Origin: Gammaproteobacteria bacterium
Lineage (GTDB): Bacteria > Pseudomonadota > Gammaproteobacteria > Pseudomonadales > Azotimanducaceae
Direction: 5' to 3'
DNA: 49,531 nt
Assembly: GCA_027297435.1 (NCBI GenBank)
Contig: JAPUIA010000266.1
Span: forward strand, 1-49,531
Each line of letters begins with the position of its first letter. The stretch's first letter is position 1. Positions 1-7,971 of this stretch are shown piece by piece. Made by a program: the position numbers and the translations under genes. Below the pieces are notes generated by a model that had not been told where the DNA came from, did no database searches, and saw nothing but the letters and a program-made list of their open reading frames with translations.

Positions 1-446
1 TTGCGGAGTGGCGCGCCAACACGGTCGGGTTCGTTTTTCAGTTCTACAACCTGCTGGGGGTGCTAACAGCCCTCGGTAACGTGGAACTGCCGCTGCTGTT
101 GACGCCGCTATCGAAAAAGCAACGGCATCAGCGTGCCATGCTGGCACTTTCCATTGTCGGTTTGACCGATCGGGCCAAGCATAAACCGGGAGAACTTTCC
201 GGCGGCCAACAACAGCGCGTCGCGATCGCTCGAGCGTTGGTTGCAGACCCTGCTTTGTTGGTGTGCGACGAACCAACCGGTGATCTCGACCGCAACACGG
301 CTGACGAAATCCTCGAGCTTCTGCAAATTCTCAACCGCGAATTCGGCAAAACGATCATCATGGTCACCCACGACGCAAAAGCTGCGGAGTACGCGCGATC
401 GGTTTTGCACATGGACAAGGGCAACCTGTTGGAGATTGCCGCATGA
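1..446 (+). CDS. ABC transporter ATP-binding protein, LolD/MacB type (3' part only)
   Basis: The reading frame is already open at the left edge (codons begin at base 3), so the N-terminus and Walker A lie outside. The visible part shows a Q-loop ([10 protein letters not shown]), the ABC signature [15 protein letters not shown], Walker B with catalytic Glu ([12 protein letters not shown]) and the switch His (MVTHD). This is the LolD/MacB/FtsE class of ATPase that pairs with FtsX-like permeases and drives lipoprotein release or mechanotransmission rather than classical import. The stop TGA overlaps the next start (ATGA at 443–446), so it is translationally coupled to the permease that follows. 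The substrate cannot be told from the sequence; a periplasmic adaptor gene upstream of the window would be expected if this is a tripartite exporter. Confidence 0.93.
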   Translation, partial: AEWRANTVGFVFQFYNLLGVLTALGNVELPLLLTPLSKKQRHQRAMLALSIVGLTDRAKHKPGELSGGQQQRVAIARALVADPALLVCDEPTGDLDRNTADEILELLQILNREFGKTIIMVTHDAKAAEYARSVLHMDKGNLLEIAA

Positions 447-1606
447 CCGCCTTGTCGCTTATCCGCACGGGCCTTTTTTCCAAGCCCACCAGAACCTCGC
501 TGACGTTTCTGTCGCTCTGTATCGCGTTCTTGCTGTTCATGTTGCTACAGGCGATCACCAGGGCTTTTGCGGGCGGTACTACCGTTCCCGGGGTGCAACG
601 CGTCATGACCGACGCGAAGTACTCCATGACCGACAACCTGCCGCTGTCTCACGTGCGGGCAATGGAGGAACTCGAAGGCGTCCGTGATGTTACCCAGATG
701 GTCTGGTTTGGCGGCTACTACCAAGATCCGAAAAACCAATTTGCGAAAGCACCCGTTGATCACACGCGCATTTTCTCGGTTTTCCCAGAACTGATCGTCA
801 GCGACACTGTGGTGGAGCGCTTTCACGCATCGAAAAGGGCGGTCGTCGTCGAGGCGGCTATGGCGCAGCAGTATGGTTGGCAAACCGGCGATGTCATTCC
901 GATCGCGGCCGATATCTGGCCCAGAGATGATGGCTCGTGGCATTGGGAGTTCATACTCGCCGGGACCTATCAGATTCCACCCGGTAGTCGTATCCAACCT
1001 TGGTTCTTCCTGCGCTGGGACTACTTCAACGAATCTGTTATGGATTGGGTAAAGAACCAGATCGGCTGGACGGTCTTGCGGGTGAACGATGGCGTCGAGC
1101 CAAAGACGGTGATCGACCGCATCGACGAACTTTTTGAGAACTCCTCGGATCCGACCAAGTCGCTCTCGGAAGATGAAATGGCTCGGCAGTTCGCCAACCA
1201 AATCGGCGACATGGGCGCAATCGCGACAATGATTCTAGCGGCGGTATTTTTCACCATCCTCTTGCTCACCGCGAACGTCGCGGCGTTGTCCTTTCGCGAG
1301 CGGGTCCCGGGTCTCGCGGTAATGAAGACTCTGGGCTTTCAGGACCGTTACGTCGCGATGCTGATTTTTGCGGAGAGCGCCGGTTTGTTCCTCGTCGGCG
1401 CGATCGGTGGAATTGCGGCTGGCTTCCTTCTAGAGCCAGTACTTCAAGAGAGTCTTGCTCCTGCGACGGGGCGTTTCCAAATGACGTGGCAAGACGCAGC
1501 ACTCGGAATGGTCCTTGCCAGCGGCCTTGCCGTCGCCATCGCGATTTATCCGACTTGGGCGGCCAACCGCTTGTCCATCGTGCAAGCACTCAGGGAGGTT
1601 AGCTAG
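443..1606 (+). CDS. FtsX/MacB-family ABC transporter permease (first of two)
   Basis: A 387-residue inner-membrane permease with MacB topology: one N-terminal membrane segment (about residues 15–40), a large periplasmic domain (about 45–255), then three C-terminal membrane segments (about 262–285, 310–335, 352–375) forming the FtsX domain with the conserved stretch around [13 protein letters not shown]. The ATG overlaps the ATPase stop. A strong Shine-Dalgarno-like AGGGAGG sits at its 3' end (1592–1598) but is now separated from the following permease gene by an inserted repeat. Its TAG stop (1604–1606) is also the first three bases of that repeat. Family assignment is firm; substrate is unknown. 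Confidence 0.9.
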   Translation: MTALSLIRTGLFSKPTRTSLTFLSLCIAFLLFMLLQAITRAFAGGTTVPGVQRVMTDAKYSMTDNLPLSHVRAMEELEGVRDVTQMVWFGGYYQDPKNQFAKAPVDHTRIFSVFPELIVSDTVVERFHASKRAVVVEAAMAQQYGWQTGDVIPIAADIWPRDDGSWHWEFILAGTYQIPPGSRIQPWFFLRWDYFNESVMDWVKNQIGWTVLRVNDGVEPKTVIDRIDELFENSSDPTKSLSEDEMARQFANQIGDMGAIATMILAAVFFTILLLTANVAALSFRERVPGLAVMKTLGFQDRYVAMLIFAESAGLFLVGAIGGIAAGFLLEPVLQESLAPATGRFQMTWQDAALGMVLASGLAVAIAIYPTWAANRLSIVQALREVS

Positions 1607-1768
1607 TGCTTGTCCAGAATGCACAGCATTCTCGGACCGCGCCAGTGGAGGGCAGGGATGCCCGACCATAACGCGTAAAGAAAAATGCGAGGTTTTCGCA
1701 GAAAACCGACAGGGCAAATTCGCGGCGCCTGCGGTGAAATCAGGAGCCGAATTTCCGGAAAGGAACTA
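1604..1768 (+). mobile_element. Non-coding terminal-inverted-repeat element, copy 1 (165 bp)
   Basis: The left end reads TAGTGCTTGTCCAGAATGC; the right end read on the other strand is TAGTTCCTTTCCGGAAATTC, an imperfect terminal inverted repeat. A second copy lies at 29076–29171 on the opposite strand. The first 27 bases match at 26 positions and the last ~65 bases differ at only a few. This copy carries about 70 extra central bases with two small stems (GGGCA/TGCCC and TGCGA/TCGCA). There is no coding capacity, so it looks like a MITE. It supplies the TAG stop of the upstream permease, and its right end (AAAGGAA at 1759–1765) is now the Shine-Dalgarno of the downstream permease. Confidence 0.75.
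1759..1765 (+). promoter_or_regulatory. Ribosome binding site provided by the end of the inserted repeat
   Basis: AAAGGAA lies 6–7 bases before ATG 1772 and belongs to the right terminus of the inserted element. It decides the start of the second permease: the frame is open upstream to an ATG at 1685, but that extension lies wholly inside the repeat and gives a basic, non-membrane leader, whereas a start at 1772 gives a normal permease N-terminus. Confidence 0.6.
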
Positions 1769-1771
1769 AGT

Positions 1772-2923
1772 ATGTTGAAACAAACCATCGGCGTCATGGT
1801 CCTCAACTTCTCCAACCTCAGAAGCCGCAAGGCAGGCAGTGCTATTGTCGTCGTGGGCATTGGTGGTGTCGTAGCGGTGCTGTTGGGCTTACTTGCGATG
1901 TCGAGCGGATTCAAAGCGGTTCTTGTCGACACTGCCAAACCGGACAGAGCAATTATTGTGCGTAACGGCAGCAACGGCGAAATGGACGGGTGGATTAGTC
2001 GTCAAGAACTGGAGGTGCTCAAGAGCTTCGAGAGCTTGGACGTCGTCAGCGGTGAAACGTATGCCACCGTCACGGTCCTAAAACGCGATAGCGGTACGGC
2101 CGCGGATGCCATTGTGCGGGGGGTTACGAAAGACGCGTTCGAATTGCGGCCGGAAGTCGAGATCGTTGCCGGTCGAAAGTTTCAGCCCGGAAAATACGAA
2201 GCCATCGTGGGGGTGCAGGCAGCCCGGCAATACAAGGGGCTCAACGTTGGTGAAACCATCGACGTACGGCACGCGCGTTGGACGGTGGTCGGTCATTTCA
2301 GGGGCGCGGGTTCTTCTGTAGAGTCTGAGATCTGGGTCGACTTACCCGTTGCTCAGGATGTCTTTCGTCGCACCGACCTCAGCGTTGCACGCGTTCGCTT
2401 GCATCCCGACGCGATGGCGTCGACAAACCAAACGATCGCCAACGATCCGCGTGTTACGGGTGTGTTGATTCCAGAAACCCTGTTCTACGCATCTCAGGCA
2501 GCAGCGCGCGCGGGATTGATCGAGACGTTCGCCTACGTGATTGCGGGCATTATGGCTTTGGGTTCCGTTATCGCTGCTTTGAACACTATGTACACCGCTG
2601 TGAGCCGTCGAACGCTTGAAATAGCAACCTTGCGGGCGCTCGGCTTTAACAATTTTGCCGTCGTGACATCGGTCGTGGCTGAGGCAACCGTACTGGCAAC
2701 TTGTGGCGCGCTTATCGCAACACTCTTTGTTTACCTGGTTTTCGATGGTGTCGGCGCGTCGACCGTCAGTAGTGGTTCGCAGGTAGCCTTCGCCTTTCGG
2801 CTGACGCCAGATCTGATCATCACCGGACTAGGCTGGGCGCTTGCACTGGGTTGTGTCGGAGGCTTGTTGCCCGCCTATCGGGCCGCGCGATTGCCCATAA
2901 CCCAGGCTTTGCGAGGTGAGTAA
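1772..2923 (+). CDS. FtsX/MacB-family ABC transporter permease (second of two)
   Basis: A 383-residue permease starting MLKQTIGVMVLNFSNLRSRK. It has an N-terminal membrane segment (about 20–43), a periplasmic domain (about 50–250) and three C-terminal membrane segments (about 255–280, 300–330, 345–370), ending with the family-typical LPITQALRGE. It is the partner of the permease at 443–1606, so the transporter is probably a heterodimer driven by the ATPase at the left edge. The gene ends 14 bp from a convergent membrane-protein gene. Without the inserted repeat it would begin two bases after the preceding stop. Confidence 0.9.
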   Translation: MLKQTIGVMVLNFSNLRSRKAGSAIVVVGIGGVVAVLLGLLAMSSGFKAVLVDTAKPDRAIIVRNGSNGEMDGWISRQELEVLKSFESLDVVSGETYATVTVLKRDSGTAADAIVRGVTKDAFELRPEVEIVAGRKFQPGKYEAIVGVQAARQYKGLNVGETIDVRHARWTVVGHFRGAGSSVESEIWVDLPVAQDVFRRTDLSVARVRLHPDAMASTNQTIANDPRVTGVLIPETLFYASQAAARAGLIETFAYVIAGIMALGSVIAALNTMYTAVSRRTLEIATLRALGFNNFAVVTSVVAEATVLATCGALIATLFVYLVFDGVGASTVSSGSQVAFAFRLTPDLIITGLGWALALGCVGGLLPAYRAARLPITQALRGE

Positions 2924-2937
2924 AACCCTATGACGAT

Positions 2938-3585
2938 CTATTGGATGCGATCCCCCTCTATATCGGTCACGGCCACCTCCCAGTAGTGCGCTGCATCATA
3001 GAACTGCCATACGAGCACGCCGTTTGCCGCCAGCAAAGCGAGCATCGCAGGCAGCCCCTGATCGCCGCTGATCAGCACATAGGCTCCCGCCGACGCCAGG
3101 CCCAGCACAATTGCGATCGCGGGATAGAAGTCGCGCAACGTAGCCGGCTCCAGCATGCTAAAGAAGGCGTCGTTTTCAGCGTCCAGTCTCGCCCGTCGCA
3201 TGGATGCCCACGCGACCCAGTTCATCAATCCGAATACCAAAGCCATGAATGTCAGCCACAATCCAATATCACCCGGTCCCAGGGTTTCGATGAGCATGAA
3301 CTCGACTAGACCAATCAGGAATGGAAACACTGATTCGCTCGTTGCTGGCACCCAGCGAAAACGCATCACGTTGCTGGCGTAGACGACCCAGATCAGGATG
3401 ATGCCGAGGAAAGTCGCGGCAATCTGAACCCACGACAGGATCGCGATCCACGACAGCTCAGACAAGTAGTCGACCTCGTGGAGATGAGACCAGAGCAGCT
3501 CCAGCGCCAACGCCTGCACGATGCTGAGCAGAGTGAGCAGCACGGTGGGAAAATGTTCCTTGGCACGGTCGCGCATCGCGTTCAT
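2938..3585 (-). CDS. Polytopic inner-membrane protein of unknown function
   Basis: About 215 residues with roughly six hydrophobic segments (starting around residues 14, 45, 75, 100, 150 and 175) and short charged loops. I chose ATG 3585 rather than the upstream in-frame TTG at 3603 because a strong GGAGGAGG sits 7–8 bases before the ATG and would be inside the gene with the longer start. It converges on the permease operon. I do not recognise the family and see no catalytic motif. Confidence 0.7.
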   Translation of the reverse strand: MNAMRDRAKEHFPTVLLTLLSIVQALALELLWSHLHEVDYLSELSWIAILSWVQIAATFLGIILIWVVYASNVMRFRWVPATSESVFPFLIGLVEFMLIETLGPGDIGLWLTFMALVFGLMNWVAWASMRRARLDAENDAFFSMLEPATLRDFYPAIAIVLGLASAGAYVLISGDQGLPAMLALLAANGVLVWQFYDAAHYWEVAVTDIEGDRIQ

Positions 3586-3618
3586 GCGGCTGTCCTCCTC
3601 CAAATGCGGCTCAGTGGC

Positions 3619-3840
3619 CTACGAGTCCCATTCGACCACGCCTTTGGGCCACGTCTCACTCTGTACCGGCACGACACAGAATGGATGTCCCCCGGGGGCG
3701 ACCATGACCCACCAACCCTTCACTTTTTCTCGTCTTCGAGCGCCGAGCTTCTCTAAGCGCTCGCCTTCGGCTTCAACATCGTCCGTCTCGATATCGATGT
3801 GTACGCCTTCGCGACCTGGCTCGACGTTCTGTATGAGTGG
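3619..3840 (-). pseudogene. VOC/glyoxalase-like protein, C-terminal relic
   Basis: The minus strand encodes an uninterrupted glyoxalase-like C-terminal half: VEPGREGVHIDIETDDVEAE, then LEKLGARR, then WWVMVAPGGHPFCVVPVQ and a terminal EWDS stop. These are the beta-strand and metal-ligand regions of a VOC fold (the HIDIE stretch is the usual strand with a ligand). Immediately upstream in frame is a TGA (3841–3843), there is no start codon near the break, and the N-terminal half is missing. It is therefore a truncated remnant, not a gene with another start. Confidence 0.65.
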
Positions 3841-3852
3841 TCAAGCAGCGCT

Positions 3853-4000
3853 TCAGGTGTTCCCGCGAACTTGCTGGGCCTTGTCGACAATAGGTGGATC
3901 ATACGCATCGAACTGCTCCAACAACGGCGTTGGGCTGCGATCAACGAGCACCATAGGTCGACGCGGGCATAATAAAGCGTTCTTCGACAGCCTTGTCTAG
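3853..4000 (-). pseudogene. Unrecognised coding relic with a frame break
   Basis: Two adjacent minus-strand frames read like one protein split by a frame change: LDKAVEERFIMPASTYGAR followed by a stop, then in the next frame VDRSPTPLLEQFDAYDPPIV and DKAQQVRGNT, stop. The second part alone is a 33-codon ORF (3853–3954). The amino-acid usage looks coding, but I cannot name the family; it may or may not belong with the VOC relic next to it. The remaining ~110 bases up to the acetyltransferase gene hold nothing I recognise. Confidence 0.35.
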
Positions 4001-4112
4001 GAATGATCAGAGTATCAAAAATAGCCACATACGTTCAGAAGTCCGCGTGGTTTGGTGTGTATCCCAGATCCTCCTCATCTCTAGCTTGCTCCCAGCAGAC
4101 CGAGTTGACTGG

Positions 4113-4553
4113 CTAGACCGCGAAGAGTTTCTCATGCGAAACCCTTGGTCGACCGTAAACGGGTGAATAGCCACGGGCGATATAGAAGTGGCTTGCAGTC
4201 GCCGACGTCGTATACAGCTGAACCTTTGAGAAGTGGCCACGAGCGATCCTCTCGATCTCGTCCATCAGAACCGAGGCGACGCCCCGTCGTCGGACCGCAG
4301 GTGCTACGAATACCCGTCTTACTCGCGCGACAACTGCGAGATTCTCAAACGGATCGATGTTGACGCCGCCTATTCCGACGATGGTTGTGCCGTTGTAAGC
4401 CCCAAACAGCGCCTCACCAGGCTTGTCGAAGCAGTTGACCCCAGCTTCGAATTCACTGATGAGCGTGTTGATGTTCCGATGCCCATCGGCTTCCGCGATT
4501 GCTGCTAGATTGCGGATTCCTTTGGACACTCCGGTGATGAGCGAAAGTTTCAT
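4113..4553 (-). CDS. GNAT-family N-acetyltransferase
   Basis: A 146-residue single-domain acetyltransferase. The acetyl-CoA-binding motif A is clear (VRRVFVAPAVRRRGVASVLM, with the RRRGVA pyrophosphate loop), followed by ASHFYIARGYSPV, the usual beta-6/beta-7 region with the Tyr often used as general acid. The N-terminal part (about 1–60) is the substrate side and does not reveal the substrate. It stands alone, transcribed away from the MerR module, between two stretches of gene relics. The frame is intact and length normal for the family. Confidence 0.85.
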   Translation of the reverse strand: MKLSLITGVSKGIRNLAAIAEADGHRNINTLISEFEAGVNCFDKPGEALFGAYNGTTIVGIGGVNIDPFENLAVVARVRRVFVAPAVRRRGVASVLMDEIERIARGHFSKVQLYTTSATASHFYIARGYSPVYGRPRVSHEKLFAV

Positions 4554-4722
4554 ACGCTAGGTCTGCTTTCCAGAGGGTACCAAACGTTGCGCTAAGCAAT
4601 AAGCGCGTTTCCGCCACGCGATTTATCGCTCGTTGTCTATCTCCTGCCTCGTTGGTAGGAGAGGCTAACTTAGATCTGCCACAACGGGCGAATACTCGGT
4701 GGACTGTCCGCGACGAAATCTC

Positions 4723-4753
4723 TTGACTTAAAGTCGACTTTAACTAGTAGCCT
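4723..4753 (+). promoter_or_regulatory. MerR-type promoter/operator (19-bp spacer, perfect palindrome)
   Basis: TTGACT (4723–4728) and TAGCCT (4748–4753) are separated by 19 bp, the overlong spacer typical of promoters activated by MerR-family DNA distortion. The spacer carries the perfect 16-bp palindrome TTAAAGTCGACTTTAA (4728–4743). The start codon of the next gene follows 34 bp later behind a strong AAGGAGG. The obvious regulator is the MerR protein encoded 0.6 kb downstream in the same transcript, giving metal- or redox-controlled autoregulation. Confidence 0.85.
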
Positions 4754-4786
4754 AGATTCGAACTATTCTAGAAGGAGGCAAACCTC

Positions 4787-5380
4787 GTGACCGATACCAC
4801 CACAGAGTCGGCCTGTTCCCTCGATGCGGAGGCCATGAACGAAAGATGGGTGCTTTTTCAGGAGCGGCTGTTGGGCCATGCGTTACGCACTACTCGTATC
4901 GACGGTGGTCTGCGGGTCACGTTTCCCAACGATCCGGCCCTTCTCGCCGAACTACGGGCGCTAATCGCCCTCGAACGTCAGTGCTGCGGATTTCTCGATT
5001 TCCAATTGACCAAAGATATCGATGATTCCCGATCGTTGTTGTCCATCACGGGTCCCCGTGAAGCCCAGGCAGTGCTCCGTCAGCTCGAATCGGCCTTCGC
5101 TGGCAACGATGACAAACAGACCGGTGCGGCAAGACATCTATCCAATGCCCTTCTAAAACGCACCGGCCTTTTGAGCATTACAACCGGTCTTGCGTGCCTG
5201 CTCGTCTGCGAACTGCCCGTGTTGCTGACGGTGATCGGCCTCACCGGTATCGCAACTTCGTTATCCTACCTTCAACCCGGTCCCGCGATCGAAGCAGGGG
5301 CCAGTGTCCTGATCGTTGCGGGCTCGATCGTGTACGTTGTCTGGCGGCGACGATTCCGCCACACTCGATCCTCCACCTAA
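4787..5380 (+). CDS. Cys-Cys domain membrane protein controlled by a MerR promoter
   Basis: 197 residues starting at GTG behind AAGGAGG (4772–4778). Residues 1–100 form a soluble domain containing ALERQCCGFLDFQL, a vicinal Cys pair in an amphipathic setting. Residues about 127–180 hold two or three membrane segments, the first with CLLVC, and the C-terminus is very basic (WRRRFRHTR). I do not recognise a named family. The vicinal cysteines, the second Cys pair in the membrane and the MerR operator suggest binding, sensing or transport of a thiophilic metal (inference). The gene is 24 bp from the regulator gene and should be co-transcribed with it. Confidence 0.75.
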   Translation: MTDTTTESACSLDAEAMNERWVLFQERLLGHALRTTRIDGGLRVTFPNDPALLAELRALIALERQCCGFLDFQLTKDIDDSRSLLSITGPREAQAVLRQLESAFAGNDDKQTGAARHLSNALLKRTGLLSITTGLACLLVCELPVLLTVIGLTGIATSLSYLQPGPAIEAGASVLIVAGSIVYVVWRRRFRHTRSST

Positions 5381-5404
5381 CCTGGCATGTGAGGTACCGT
5401 CACC

Positions 5405-5806
5405 ATGAAGATTGGGGAACTGTCAGACCAAGTTGGAATCGCACCGTCCACGATCCGCTATTACGAAAAGGTTAGGCTGATTGACCCGCCGGAACGCATC
5501 AATGGCCAGCGGAGCTTCCCTGCGAGTGCATTGCAATCCCTTCGTTTCATACAGCTCGCTCAGGCAGGCGGCTTTACCCTAGCCGAGATAAAGACAATCT
5601 TCGATGGATATCCGAACACCAAGCTCGGCGATCAGTGGCACACTCTAGCGAAGACGAAGAAACTAGAAGTTCGCAGCAAGATACAAGAACTCAAGCGAGT
5701 CGACGCGCTGTTGGACGCTTTGCTAAAGTGCGAATGCGCCTCGATCGATGAGTGCGTGGGCCAAGCGTGGCAAGTACGTCCCCGAGAACAACGGCGTGGG
5801 TTCTAA
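5405..5806 (+). CDS. MerR-family transcriptional regulator, metal/thiol sensing type
   Basis: 133 residues. The N-terminal winged helix-turn-helix is canonical (MKIGELSDQVGIAPSTIRYY, then the RINGQRSF wing), followed by a long dimerisation helix (about 80–108). The C-terminal effector region has C109, C111 and C117 (CECASIDEC). The C109-x7-C117 spacing equals the C-x7-C loop of CueR/ZntR/PbrR-type metal sensors, with an extra Cys. The protein lacks SoxR's four-Cys cluster. It most likely acts on the palindrome at 4728–4743. Which metal, or whether it senses another thiophile, cannot be told. Confidence 0.88.
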   Translation: MKIGELSDQVGIAPSTIRYYEKVRLIDPPERINGQRSFPASALQSLRFIQLAQAGGFTLAEIKTIFDGYPNTKLGDQWHTLAKTKKLEVRSKIQELKRVDALLDALLKCECASIDECVGQAWQVRPREQRRGF

Positions 5807-5841
5807 CGGCTTCCGTTTATATCCAATCGAGCGGGTTGTAC

Positions 5842-6140
5842 TTAGGAGGTCTGCCCCGCGGTCGCCTCATGGATTTCCACCGCACGCGCGCGCGTCTCTA
5901 CCACTGATGCGTCCCCAGTATTCCTCGAGTCTGGGTCGCTTGTCGATCGTGCCAAACTGCAGGCCCAGACCTATTTGTGCACCAACTTACACGTCCGCGG
6001 CTGAGAAGCTACTACCGGCAATGTAGGGAGTCCGCGTCATGACGCCTACCCACCTCTGACTCTTGTCTGGGACTTCGAGCCCGAGCGATCGGTTTGTGGT
6101 TGCAGCTTCCAAAGACCCAGCGGCAAAGAACAACCAACGA
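5842..6140 (-). pseudogene. Glutathione S-transferase relic (deletion, nonsense and frameshift)
   Basis: Read on the minus strand this is a GST C-terminal domain: YRWLFFAAGSLEAATTNRSL, GLEVPDKS, then TPYIAGSSFSAADV, a TAA in place of the usual Tyr codon, and onward in the same frame VGAQIGLGLQFGTIDKRP and EEYWGRISGRDAR. Frame is then lost in a GCGCGCGCG run near 5885 and recovers as AVEIHEATAGQTS before a TAA at 5842. A stretch that normally separates the two blocks around PYIAG is also deleted, and the N-terminal thioredoxin domain is absent. At least three lesions make this a dead gene. It accounts for most of the 5807–6145 gap. Confidence 0.75.
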
Positions 6141-6145
6141 TAATT

Positions 6146-6885
6146 GAGGCTTTCGAGCGCGGCGAGTTTCACTTGTACTTTCAGCCCAAGGTGCACGCTG
6201 TCTACAGATCGACGGTAGGTCGGAGGCGTTGCTTCGCTGGCTATCTCCGCAACGGGGCCTAACCCTTCCGGCGTTTTTCATGCCCCATATAGAGCGCAGT
6301 GCAATAGTCAAGCCAGTTACCTGGTATTGCATTCGCTCGGCAGCCGGTACCTGTCGCCATTGGCCGAAGCATGTATCGGTCGCGATCAACGTATCGCCTA
6401 ACGTACTGGTGGACAGCGAAATCGTGCAGGTATTGCAGGACACACTCGGTTTGTATGAACTCACGGGGGAGCGCCTCACCATCGAGGTGACCGAAAGTGC
6501 CATGATGGAAGACCCACTTCGCTGTTTCGATATCTTGCGGTCGATTCGCAGCCTCGGCGTCAAGGTATCCATCGACGATTTCGGCACTGGCTACTCATCG
6601 CTTTCCTACTTTCGCAACCTCCCAGCCGATGAACTCAAAATAGATCGCAGCTTTGTCGCGGCCATGCACAACAGCCCCCAGGACGCATCGCTCATAAAAT
6701 CCATCATCGACCTTGCCCGCAATTTCGGGCTCCATGTGGTTGCCGAAGGCATCGACGACGAAACGACGGCTGACGCGCTAAAGGACCTGGGTTGCGACGT
6801 ATTGCAAGGATTGCTGTTCGGTGAGCCTTGCGCAGGCAGAGATTTTGCCAGCTATCTCGAAGGGAAGCCCAGCCGACCGACCTAA
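6146..6885 (+). pseudogene. EAL-domain cyclic-di-GMP phosphodiesterase, truncated and frameshifted
   Basis: The start of an EAL domain (EAFERGEFHLYFQPKV, from 6146) is in one frame; the signature SEALLRWLSP and everything after is in another (from about 6220). The break corresponds to one lost base near 6210–6220. The rest is well kept: AINVSPNVL, EVTESAMM, SIDDFGTGYSSLSYF, DELKIDRSFV, VVAEGID and LQGLLFGEP, so the metal- and substrate-binding residues survive across the two frames. No N-terminal sensory or GGDEF part is present, and the 5' boundary abuts the oppositely oriented GST relic. A short product starting at TTG 6229 would lack the EAL glutamate. I read it as a pseudogene; a recent frameshift or an assembly error is the alternative. 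Confidence 0.75.
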
Positions 6886-7081
6886 TTCAATAAAGCTCAC
6901 GGGTATAGATTCGCTTGCCTTCCTTGTTCAGTGGTCAATACGGATCCACTAGCCGCTAATCCGTAGCCAACGGATGAAAGACTAATCACTTTATTGATGC
7001 GCCAATGCGCGATCCTTCACAGAAACAGTACAAATGTCTCAATAACAGGGGGGTGAACGGTCTGTCGGGCGAACGAGCCCC

Positions 7082-7969
7082 TTAGCCTTTGAGCGTCTCG
7101 CACACCTCGAGTAGGGCTTCGACAAACGCGAGTGGCTGGTCGAGAAATAGGTGATGTTGAGCATGCTCGACGGCCACGTGCGGAAAATCCCGATCGATGA
7201 GTTCGATCATGTAGTCGAGGGTCCGGGCAGTAAACAGCTCGCTGTCGGCGCCGTAGATCAAACCGAGGGGCAGTTTTAGGTTCGTATAGTCCTCGGCAAA
7301 GCGCTCCGCGTCCTTCAACGTATCGGGTAGATCTTCGTCGAATTTCCACGCCCAACCACCGTCCACCGGCATCAGCGAATGCCGAGCGATGTACTCTAGG
7401 ATATAGGCATTTTCACAGGTTTGGGGCGGCTGTAGCCGGAAACGGCCAAGTGCCGTTGCCTTGTCCGGGTAGGCTTTGGCCCGGCCACCCATGTGGGGTC
7501 GGTCGGGGATCGGTTCATCGGGATGGCGAAGACCTGAGTCGACAAGAATCAAGGCGCCAAACCGCTCCGGGTATAGATTGGCCGCCTTGGTGGCCATATT
7601 GCCGCCAAAGCTATGCGCGACCACGATAACCCGGTCGTTCAATTCAGACGCATCGCACACGCTCACGATCTCGTCGGCATAGGTCGTCGCATCGTAGGCG
7701 TAGCGATAATCCGAGTCGCCCATACCCGTTAGATCCATCGCGACGACTCGATAGTTATCGATGAGTCGCGGCGCGATAAAATCCCACCAGTGAGAGTGCG
7801 CGTTCATGCCGTGGATGAGCAACATCGGGGGTTTCTGCGCATCCCCCCACATTCGGAAGGTTACGTCACATTCATCCACCTCCACCGAGCCTTGCTCGCT
7901 CGGCGTTTCGACCGCCTCGAAAAACCATTCGGGAATGCTCGTCGTTTCCGTCCTGTCCCAACGCGCCAT
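7082..7969 (-). CDS. Alpha/beta-hydrolase
   Basis: 295 residues with a standard alpha/beta-hydrolase fold: oxyanion-hole motif LLIHGMNAHSHWW (about 51–63), nucleophile elbow VAHSFGGNM (Ser about 118), acid Asp in the YGADSELF loop and catalytic His in VEHAQHHLFLDQP near the C-terminus. It starts two bases after the stop of the upstream acyl-CoA dehydrogenase gene, so it is the third gene of a tight operon. The context suggests hydrolysis of an ester, lactone, ring-cleavage product or acyl-CoA in the same degradation route; the actual substrate is not visible. Confidence 0.9.
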   Translation of the reverse strand: MARWDRTETTSIPEWFFEAVETPSEQGSVEVDECDVTFRMWGDAQKPPMLLIHGMNAHSHWWDFIAPRLIDNYRVVAMDLTGMGDSDYRYAYDATTYADEIVSVCDASELNDRVIVVAHSFGGNMATKAANLYPERFGALILVDSGLRHPDEPIPDRPHMGGRAKAYPDKATALGRFRLQPPQTCENAYILEYIARHSLMPVDGGWAWKFDEDLPDTLKDAERFAEDYTNLKLPLGLIYGADSELFTARTLDYMIELIDRDFPHVAVEHAQHHLFLDQPLAFVEALLEVCETLKG

Positions 7970-7971
7970 GA

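Noticed and set aside
1685-1771. N-terminal extension of the second permease from ATG 1685
   Set aside because: It lies wholly within the repeat element, gives a basic leader unlike the family and lacks a ribosome-binding site; ATG 1772 has one.
3521-4000. Long plus-strand ORF across 3.5–4.0 kb
   Set aside because: It is Ser/Arg-rich shadow coding opposite the VOC relic and the neighbouring frame-broken relic; no family features.
6886-7081. Possible integration site or small gene in the 196-bp gap after the EAL relic
   Set aside because: No start with a ribosome-binding site, no paired repeats, no tRNA end.
7945-7962. GTCCTGTCCCAACGCG resembles the inverted-repeat ends
   Set aside because: It lies inside the hydrolase coding sequence, encodes its N-terminus in frame and has no partner end nearby.
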